Assembly (NCBI GenBank): GCA_964526695.1 | Contig: CAZGJA010000041.1 | Coordinates: forward strand, 1-64,000 | DNA length: 64,000 bases | Source of the DNA: JABWBH01 sp964526695 | Lineage (GTDB): Bacteria; Planctomycetota; Phycisphaerae; UBA1845 | Direction: 5' to 3' | In this document: positions 58,768 through 64,000 of the stretch, in pieces | How positions within the stretch are numbered: position 1 is the stretch's first letter | Layout: every line of letters starts with the position of its first letter | The notes under the pieces: generated by a model | The model's input: only the letters and a program-made list of their open reading frames with translations | What the model was told of the DNA's origin: nothing | Databases searched by the model: none | Program-made: the position numbers and the translations under genes

Positions 58768-59946
58768 ATGATCCGCCTTGCGCGCAGAATGTCCGTCCGT
58801 CGCGACCCACGGCGTCGCGGCGTCGTGATTGTCCAGGTGATCGTCTTGCTCGTCGTCTTGATGGGCGCGGCGGCGCTCACCGTTGACGTGGGCAACCTCT
58901 ACCGCGCCCGCGCTGAACTGCAGCGCGCTTCCGACTCCGGCGCACTGGCCGGCGCTTCCGCGTTCGTCAGCAAGACCATGCTCGAGGCCATTCAGGGCGG
59001 AACGCAAGGCGTCCCCGACCTTCAGCAGGTGGCGTACGTCCTGGAAATGGTGGAGGATCGCAGCATCAGCTTCAGCGAGAAGAACAACACGCTCCAGGCT
59101 CCCACGCAGGTGGAAGCAGGCGACATCGTCCTGGGGCGCTTCAACTTCGACGATCCGGATGAGCCGCTCGACACGGGCGTGGCGGCGAGCGAATTCAACG
59201 CCGTGCAGGTCACGTTGCGCCGCAGCAGCGGCGGACTCAACGGCGCGGTGCCCTACTCGTTCGCGCAGGTGTTCGGCTTGAACGAAGGCGAGAGCAGCGC
59301 CTCCGCCACGGCCGCGTTCGACGACCGGTTCCGCTCCTATCAGGAGGACGACAACGGCAACTACCTCGTGCCGTTCACGATCCACATCGACGAGTACGAA
59401 TCGCAGCTCTACGCCGGAGACGACGAGTATGGCTTCGACGATGAAAGCGGCAACGTCACGGGCGGCGCCGACGACGTCAAGGAAGTGAAGCTCTTCCCTT
59501 ACAAGCTCAGTGGAGGAGGCGGTGACGGCGGCAGCGGCGGCTCGGGTAAAGGCAAGGGCAAGGGCGGCGGCGGATCCGGCGGAGGCTCAGGCGGCGGGTC
59601 CGGTGGCGGGTCCGGCAACTTCGGGATTCTCAACGTCGGCACCGCCAATCAGGGTCTTCCGCCGATCGAGAACCAGATTCTCAACGGGATCTCGTCGGAC
59701 GAGTTGATCGCGGAGATCGGGACCGACGAGTTGGAGTTTTTTGACGACGACGGGGATCCGGTGACGTATGACATCACCGGCAGCCCGGGCATGAAGGCCG
59801 GCTGTGAGGACTCCGTCGAAGCCCGCGTGGGCGACATCATCGGGTTCTTCCTCCACGACCAGGTCACGGGGAACGGCTCGAACGCGACGTATCGCATCGT
59901 GGGCTTGCGTTTCGGCCGCGTGATGGCCATCGACCTCAACGGCTAG
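58768..59946 (+). CDS. TadG/TadE-like pilus-associated protein, amber-terminated
   Basis: A 392-residue protein as terminated by TAG at 59944-59946. A basic start (MIRLARRMSVRRDPRRRG), one membrane helix (about 19-42, VVIVQVIVLLVVLMGAAAL) and the motif VDVGNLYRARAELQRASDSGALAGA are typical of TadG/putative Flp pilus-assembly proteins. The exported part is acidic, with a Gly/Ser/Lys-rich spacer (about 248-290). The frame continues after the TAG for 38 good codons (see next entry), so the true product may be longer. A strong GGAGG ribosome site fits the start. No Tad operon is adjacent. Confidence 0.85.
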   Translation: MIRLARRMSVRRDPRRRGVVIVQVIVLLVVLMGAAALTVDVGNLYRARAELQRASDSGALAGASAFVSKTMLEAIQGGTQGVPDLQQVAYVLEMVEDRSISFSEKNNTLQAPTQVEAGDIVLGRFNFDDPDEPLDTGVAASEFNAVQVTLRRSSGGLNGAVPYSFAQVFGLNEGESSASATAAFDDRFRSYQEDDNGNYLVPFTIHIDEYESQLYAGDDEYGFDDESGNVTGGADDVKEVKLFPYKLSGGGGDGGSGGSGKGKGKGGGGSGGGSGGGSGGGSGNFGILNVGTANQGLPPIENQILNGISSDELIAEIGTDELEFFDDDGDPVTYDITGSPGMKAGCEDSVEARVGDIIGFFLHDQVTGNGSNATYRIVGLRFGRVMAIDLNG

Positions 59947-60063
59947 CCGGACGACAAGGAGCTTGTGGTTCAGCCGGTGATCTTCAGCGGTCCGAACATC
60001 GTCACCGACGACGTGGCCGACAGCTCGGACGGCATGGTGGGGGCTTTGAGCCTGGTGCGGTAG
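59947..60063 (+). other. In-frame continuation beyond the amber codon
   Basis: After TAG 59944-59946 the same frame runs 38 sense codons to a second TAG (60061-60063). Thirty-four of these end in G or C, as in the gene itself, and the encoded peptide (PDDKELVVQPVIFSGPNIV...) reads like a TadG-type C-terminal beta segment. This suggests a nonsense mutation, sequencing error, or programmed read-through. See findings. Confidence 0.6.
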
Positions 60064-60379
60064 GCGCACCGAGCACCGCCTTGGCCTTGCACTTCAGGCG
60101 GGCATGGGCAAGGCCTTGGTTAGCGGCGAGGTTTCGTGAGCGGGCATCCACGGGCGCGGCGACAAGTTCGCGGCGCTCGTGGATGCTCTCATTTCAGGCT
60201 GCGTTTACACCAGTTGCATCGCTGGCTCGAAACCTCGGCGGCGCATCAACATGATCCGGTGCATACTCACGTTCACGCATCGCAACGCTCCTCGGACTTC
60301 GATGGACCCCTGGTTTGTGTCACGTTAGCATCGAGCCGTCACTAGCAGCGCTGATTCTCAGGGCAAAGGGCGGCAAGTT
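60064..60379. other. Gap upstream of lysS
   Basis: About 316 bases with no gene. A 9-bp inverted pair (GCATCCACG at 60144-60152 and CGTGGATGC at 60178-60186) encloses a 25-base loop and may end the upstream transcript. No T-run. The lysS promoter must lie to its right but is not recognised. Confidence 0.4.
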
Positions 60380-61909
60380 ATGTCCGAAACCGATCGTTTC
60401 ATGCAGGAGCGGGAGAAGAAGCGGGATGCAATGCGCGCGGCCGGGGTGGACCCGTATGGCGGGCGGTTTGCGGAGGTGGAGGCGACGGCGGATGTGCGGG
60501 CGCGGGCGGATGTGCGCGACATCCCGGCCGGGGAGAAGCTGGCGGACTTCACCGCGCGCATCGCGGGGCGGATCACGCTTTTGCGCGACATCGGCAAGCT
60601 GGCGTTTCTGACCGTGCAGGACCGCACGGGGGCGATGCAGTTCGGCCTCTCCAAGGCGGACCTCGGCGATGCGCAGTGGGCGGTCTTCAAGCAGCTCGAC
60701 CTCGGCGACATCATCGGCGGCGACGGGATCATCGGGCGCACCAAGACCGGCGAACTGACGTTGTGGCTTAAGACGTTGACCGTGCTCGCCAAGGCGCTGC
60801 GACCGCCGCCGGAGAAGTGGCACGGTCTCACCGACGTCGAGCTGCGCTATCGCCATCGCTACGTGGACCTCTTCTCCAACCCGGAGGTGCGCGAGGTCTT
60901 CCGTCAGCGCAGCGCGATCATCCACGCGATTCGCGGGTACCTCGTCGATCTCGGCTATCTCGAAGTGGACACGCCCGTGCTTCAGCCGATTTACGGCGGA
61001 GCGGCCGCGCGCCCGTTCACCACGCACCACAACACGCTGGACATGGACCTCTACCTGCGCATCAGCCCGGAGCTGTACCTGAAGCGATTGCTCGTCGGCG
61101 GGATGGAGCGCGTGTTTGAAATCTCCCGCAACTTCCGCAACGAAGGCATCAGCCCGCGCCACAATCCTGAGTTCAGCATGATCGAGCTGTATGAGGCGTA
61201 TGCGGATTACCATGTGATGATGGAGCGGACGGAGGGGATGGTCGCGGCGGGGATTGAGGCGCTGGGCGGCGGGTTCACGCGAAAGTTCGGGGAATTGGAC
61301 CTGAGCTTCGCTCCCCCCTGGCGGCGCGCGAAGTATGCCGACCTGCTGCGCGAGCACACCGGCCTGGACATCAAGGACAAACCCGGCGTGCTCGAACGCG
61401 CGAAGCAGCAGGGCATTTATCAGAAGTTGACTAAGTCGATCGGCGACGGGCACGTGCACGTGAAGCCGGATCACGCGGCCGAAGGCTCGCTCATCGACCA
61501 CGACGTGCTGGTCAATGAGCTGTTCGACGTGCTCGTGCAGCCGCACCTGATTCAGCCGACGTTTGTGTACGACTACCCCGCGTCGATCTGCCCGCTGACC
61601 CGCCGGCACCCGGATGATCCGTCGATCGCGCTGCGTTTCGAGGCGTTTGTCGCGGGCATGGAATTGGGCAACGCCTACACGGAGCTGAACGATCCGCGCG
61701 TGCAGGAGGAGAACTTCCGCCGTCAGGTCGCCGGCGAAGGCGACGAGACCATGGCCGTGATGGACGAGGATTTCGTCACCGCGCTCGAATACGGCATGCC
61801 GCCGGCGGGCGGGCTGGGCGTGGGGATCGACCGTCTGGTGATGCTGCTGACGAATTCGCGGAGCATCCGGGATGTGATTTTGTTTCCGCTGCAGCGGAAA
61901 GGCGGCTGA
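60380..61909 (+). CDS. lysS: Lysyl-tRNA synthetase, class II
   Basis: A 509-residue synthetase. N-terminal OB-fold (about 50-150), then class II catalytic domain: motif 1 region (AIRGYLVDLGYLEVDTPVLQ), motif 2 (FEISRNFRNEGISPRHNPEF) and motif 3 (PAGGLGVGIDRLVMLL). It charges tRNA-Lys. The N-terminal start MSETDRFMQEREKK is typical. The 3-prime end (last 41 codons) has a diverged second copy at 62643-62768, and a VapBC-type pair starts 44 bp downstream. Codon use matches neighbours. Confidence 0.97.
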   Translation: MSETDRFMQEREKKRDAMRAAGVDPYGGRFAEVEATADVRARADVRDIPAGEKLADFTARIAGRITLLRDIGKLAFLTVQDRTGAMQFGLSKADLGDAQWAVFKQLDLGDIIGGDGIIGRTKTGELTLWLKTLTVLAKALRPPPEKWHGLTDVELRYRHRYVDLFSNPEVREVFRQRSAIIHAIRGYLVDLGYLEVDTPVLQPIYGGAAARPFTTHHNTLDMDLYLRISPELYLKRLLVGGMERVFEISRNFRNEGISPRHNPEFSMIELYEAYADYHVMMERTEGMVAAGIEALGGGFTRKFGELDLSFAPPWRRAKYADLLREHTGLDIKDKPGVLERAKQQGIYQKLTKSIGDGHVHVKPDHAAEGSLIDHDVLVNELFDVLVQPHLIQPTFVYDYPASICPLTRRHPDDPSIALRFEAFVAGMELGNAYTELNDPRVQEENFRRQVAGEGDETMAVMDEDFVTALEYGMPPAGGLGVGIDRLVMLLTNSRSIRDVILFPLQRKGG

Positions 61910-61928
61910 TTCCAGTCGGCAAGTCGGG

Positions 61929-61934
61929 TATAAT
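61929..61934 (+). promoter_or_regulatory. TATAAT box before the first antitoxin gene
   Basis: TATAAT at 61929-61934 matches the -10 consensus exactly, 20 bp upstream of the antitoxin ATG, with a GGAGG ribosome site between. No good -35 hexamer is seen 17 bp before it. A short-leader promoter for the toxin-antitoxin pair is plausible. Confidence 0.4.
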
Positions 61935-61953
61935 GACGTGTGGAGGATCTGCG

Positions 61954-62187
61954 ATGGTGTATCATGGGAAAGTTCAGCAGGGCGTTGTTGTGCTGGCTGA
62001 CGGCGACGTGCTGCCCGAAGGCACGGAGGTCCGAGTCGAGCCGGTTTTTGAAGCCGGGACACCGGACAGCGCGGGCGGCCCGTCGCTCGCGGACGAATTG
62101 CTCGCGATCGCCGGGACGATTGATGATCTTCCGCCTGACTTCGCCCTGAATCACGATCATTACATCCACGGACAGCCGAAGCGATGA
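61954..62187 (+). CDS. Antitoxin-like protein of first VapBC-type pair
   Basis: A 77-residue acidic protein. It starts MVYHGKVQQGVVVLADGD, a beta-hairpin form like AbrB/VapB-type or DUF104-type antitoxins, and ends with LNHDHYIHGQPKR. The last segment is kept in the second pair (QHDHYLYGTPKR). It carries a GGAGG site 8 bases upstream and overlaps the toxin gene by four bases (ATGA), as in classic antitoxin-toxin operons. Confidence 0.8.
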   Translation: MVYHGKVQQGVVVLADGDVLPEGTEVRVEPVFEAGTPDSAGGPSLADELLAIAGTIDDLPPDFALNHDHYIHGQPKR

Positions 62188-62582
62188 AGGCGTGGTTCGC
62201 CGACAGCATGTACTTCATCGCGATTCTCAATCGCCATGACCAATTCCACGATCGCACGATCGAGCTGAGTCGAGTGGGCCGACCGACGATCACCACGCGC
62301 TGGGTGTTGATGGAAGTCGGTGATGGAGTGTCGGCGCCACATCGAAGACGACGATTTGTCAACTTGCTCGCCGTGCTTTCGCGACGTGAGGACGTACGCG
62401 TCATACCCGCGGATGACAGCCAGTTTGAACGAGCGGCAACGCTGTACGCGCAGCGCCCGGACAAGGGCTGGTCGATGACGGATTGCACTTCGTTCGTCGC
62501 CATGCAGCAGCTCGGCCTCGTTGACGCCCTGACCGCAGACCATCACTTCGAGCAGGCCGGATTTGTGGCGCTGATGAAGTAG
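62184..62582 (+). CDS. VapC-type PIN-domain toxin, first copy
   Basis: A 132-residue PIN protein. Acidic residues expected for Mg2+ binding: Asp in WFADSMYF, Glu in LMEVGDG, Asp in MTDCTSFVAM, and Asp in LTADHHFEQAGF. The ending DALTADHHFEQAGFVALMK is nearly the same in copy two. It probably cleaves RNA when freed from the antitoxin just upstream. The overlap with the antitoxin gene makes co-expression certain. Confidence 0.85.
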   Translation: MKAWFADSMYFIAILNRHDQFHDRTIELSRVGRPTITTRWVLMEVGDGVSAPHRRRRFVNLLAVLSRREDVRVIPADDSQFERAATLYAQRPDKGWSMTDCTSFVAMQQLGLVDALTADHHFEQAGFVALMK

Positions 62583-62642
62583 GCGTCCTGTGGGTTTGAG
62601 GAGCAGACGGGTTGGCGAAACCCCAAGGGCACTCGATCCTCG

Positions 62643-62768
62643 CACGAATACCGCGCGCGGCCGGCGGGAGACTCGGGCGTGTGCATCGACCGGCTGGTGA
62701 TGCTGCTGACGAGTTCGCGGAGCATCCGGGATGTGATTCTGTTTCCGTTGCAGCGGAAAGGCGGATAG
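62643..62768 (+). pseudogene. Duplicated lysS 3-prime fragment
   Basis: Forty-one codons plus a TAG stop, in frame, reading HEYRARPAGDSGVCIDRLVM and on to the ending QRKGG. It aligns without gaps to the last 41 residues of LysS (from LEYGMPPAGG), 33 of 41 identical by eye. The motif 3 Gly-Leu and the Gly before IDRL are replaced, and no 5-prime part of lysS exists here, so it is not functional as a synthetase. It lies between the two VapBC-type pairs. Confidence 0.85.
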
Positions 62769-62845
62769 AATAAGGCGGCGGGGTTTCATGCTCAGGTGGG
62801 TCGCAAGGCGGTCGAGGCCCCGGCGGCGCCAATGGAGAATGGCCG

Positions 62846-63076
62846 ATGGTGTATCACGGAAAAGTCTCAAAGGGCATGATTGTTCTGGACGGCGCACCGG
62901 CGCTGCCCGAAGGGGCGTCGGTGTCCGTTGACGTGACGATGCACGAATCCGCATCTGACGCAGACGCGGAATTGTTGGCGGAGGAACTTCTTAAGCTGGC
63001 CGGGACGTGCGAGGGACTGCCCAGCGATTACTCCATGCAGCACGACCACTACTTGTACGGCACCCCAAAAAGATGA
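62846..63076 (+). CDS. Antitoxin-like protein of second VapBC-type pair
   Basis: A 76-residue acidic protein, paralogue of the 61954-62187 antitoxin. The start MVYHGKVSKGMIVLDG and end MQHDHYLYGTPKR are conserved; the middle (about 30-60) differs. A GGAG site lies 8 bases before the ATG, and the ATGA overlap with the toxin gene is preserved. Divergence in the middle may separate partner specificity from copy one. Confidence 0.8.
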   Translation: MVYHGKVSKGMIVLDGAPALPEGASVSVDVTMHESASDADAELLAEELLKLAGTCEGLPSDYSMQHDHYLYGTPKR

Positions 63077-63474
63077 CCGTGCGATTCGCGGACACCCAGT
63101 ATTACATTGCCCTCCTCAACCCCGAGGACCAACATCATTCACGCGCCAAGGCGCTGACGGAGCAGTTCCGAGGCGTTGTGGTGACGACGGAATGGGTGCT
63201 CGCGGAGGTCGGAAACTCGGTGTGCATCCCTCGCCATCGCGGGAACTTCGTCCAACTGCACCATGTCCTGCGCGCCCGGCAGAGCGTCACAATCGTTCCC
63301 GCGACGTCGGCTCACTTTCAACGCGGCATGCGACTTTATTCCAAACGCTGCGACAAGGCCTGGTCGCTTGTGGATTGCATCTCGTTCACGGTCATGGAGG
63401 AGATGCAGATTCGCGACGCCCTGACGGCCGATCACCACTTCGAGCAGGCGGGGTTCGTGGCCTTACTGAAGTAG
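63073..63474 (+). CDS. VapC-type PIN-domain toxin, second copy
   Basis: A 133-residue PIN protein, paralogue of the 62184-62582 toxin. It has FADTQYYIALLN (first Asp), VLAEVGNS (Glu), SLVDCISFTVM (Asp) and the shared ending LTADHHFEQAGFVALLK. The start ATG 63073 overlaps the antitoxin stop as in copy one; the longer upstream frame is not used. The two toxin copies are clearly diverged in their middle regions. Confidence 0.85.
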   Translation: MTVRFADTQYYIALLNPEDQHHSRAKALTEQFRGVVVTTEWVLAEVGNSVCIPRHRGNFVQLHHVLRARQSVTIVPATSAHFQRGMRLYSKRCDKAWSLVDCISFTVMEEMQIRDALTADHHFEQAGFVALLK

Positions 63475-63503
63475 AGCCTTCGAAATCCAGAGGAGCAATC
63501 GAC

Positions 63504-64000
63504 TTGGCAAAACTCAGCACGCACGCAATCCGAGACCTCGCCCGCCAGATTATCCTCTCGAGCGCCGGAGGCATCCGGTACAGCGAACTCGTCGAGCGCA
63601 TCATCAGGGAACACCCGGAAACCCCGAAGAACACCATTCACGGCTCCGTCTGGGACTTGCCGACACGGTTTCCGAACGAGATTGTGAAACCCTCGCGCGG
63701 GCTGCTGCTCACCGCGTCGGAGGCCGGAGCCTCGCCGTGTGTCCCGGTTCAAACGGATCGGGAAGAAAACCGCAAGGCCGGACTTCGAGAAGAAGCCTTT
63801 TATGAACCCTTCGCCGAGTGGTTGAAAGTGGACCTTGACGAGGTTACGGCCGTGGCCAGTCTCGGGGGCGCGGGGTTGGGCAAGAAGTGGGGCACGCCGG
63901 ATGTCGTCGGCGTGTACAAGCCTCGCGCTTCGGACAGGATCAAGTTTCCCCTCGAGATCGTGGCGGCGGAGATCAAGAGCGAGCCGCAGTTTCCGGTCGT
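63504..64000 (+). CDS. HARE-HTH and nuclease-like protein, truncated by window edge
   Basis: The first 165 residues of a protein that runs off the right edge, from TTG 63504 with an AGGAG site seven bases upstream. Residues 9-60 (GGIRYSELVERIIREHPETP...GSVWDL) resemble a HARE-HTH/winged-helix domain. From about residue 95 (EEAFYEPFAEWLK) a second domain begins; TPDVVGVY followed by VAAEIKSE matches a PD-(D/E)XK nuclease-type core. Similar architectures occur in restriction-like and defence-related proteins. Function of this one is unknown. It lies 29 bp after a toxin gene. Confidence 0.65.
   Translation, partial: MAKLSTHAIRDLARQIILSSAGGIRYSELVERIIREHPETPKNTIHGSVWDLPTRFPNEIVKPSRGLLLTASEAGASPCVPVQTDREENRKAGLREEAFYEPFAEWLKVDLDEVTAVASLGGAGLGKKWGTPDVVGVYKPRASDRIKFPLEIVAAEIKSEPQFPV

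Noticed and set aside
60064..60379. tRNA or small RNA in the gap before lysS
   Set aside because: A 9-bp inverted pair exists, but no cloverleaf or conserved tRNA sequence such as the GTTCGA loop in context is seen.

Overview
This is a GC-rich bacterial chromosome segment, most plausibly from a planctomycete (Planctomycetota). The main pointers are a DUF1559-like prepilin with an H-X9-DG-type tail, a very large pseudopilin and pilus-assembly array, NfeD/FloA genes, lpxD (so an outer membrane), an OleC/OleD pair, a planctomycete-style STN lipoprotein, and many palindromic intergenic repeats. The assignment rests on gene families read by eye, not on a search. I see no rRNA, tRNA, CRISPR array, prophage or transposase gene.

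Layout. 0.4-3.4 kb (+): a fused CMP-nonulosonate cytidylyltransferase/synthase (NeuA-NeuB) overlapping neuC, a sialic- or legionaminic-type sugar pathway. 3.5-25.8 kb (-): one long co-directional array. In transcription order it runs: sensor kinase, CheY-like receiver, HD-GYP protein, GAF plus degenerate GGDEF protein, STAS protein, PilB/GspE, PilC/GspF, PilM, PilN, PilO, GspB/PilP-like protein, two GspG-like pilins, three minor pilin-type proteins, a GspH-like pilin, a DUF1559-like pilin, a hybrid kinase and an STN-domain lipoprotein. This looks like a type IV pilus or type II secretion-like machine with its own signalling set; no secretin or prepilin peptidase is visible. 26.1-29.2 kb: a PIN-domain toxin with a small partner, cysS, and a tandem repeat array. 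29.2-33 kb: a 1,236-residue lipoprotein with PKD/cadherin-like repeats and a beta-helix domain.

33.4-45.7 kb: GT-C-type membrane proteins, oleC-oleD, an ECF sigma/anti-sigma/coiled-coil protein set, a GT2 glycosyltransferase and lpxD. 46.3-50.7 kb (+): NfeD protease, short NfeD, FloA and an anchored Pro-rich protein, a membrane-microdomain cluster. 50.8-57.1 kb (-): an exopolysaccharide operon (Wza-like, exosortase, Wzc-like, DegT aminotransferase). 57.6-64 kb (+): a SAM hydroxide adenosyltransferase, a TadG-like protein interrupted by an in-frame amber codon, lysS, two consecutive VapBC-type toxin-antitoxin pairs separated by a second copy of the lysS 3-prime end, and the start of a protein with a HARE-HTH-like N-terminus and a nuclease-like motif.

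Together the genes are mostly about the cell surface: acidic sugars, pili, exopolysaccharide, lipid A, hydrocarbon/beta-lactone chemistry and envelope stress sensing, plus two aminoacyl-tRNA synthetases. Intergenic regions are full of palindromic repeats from at least five recurring families, some tandem and one apparently nested in another.
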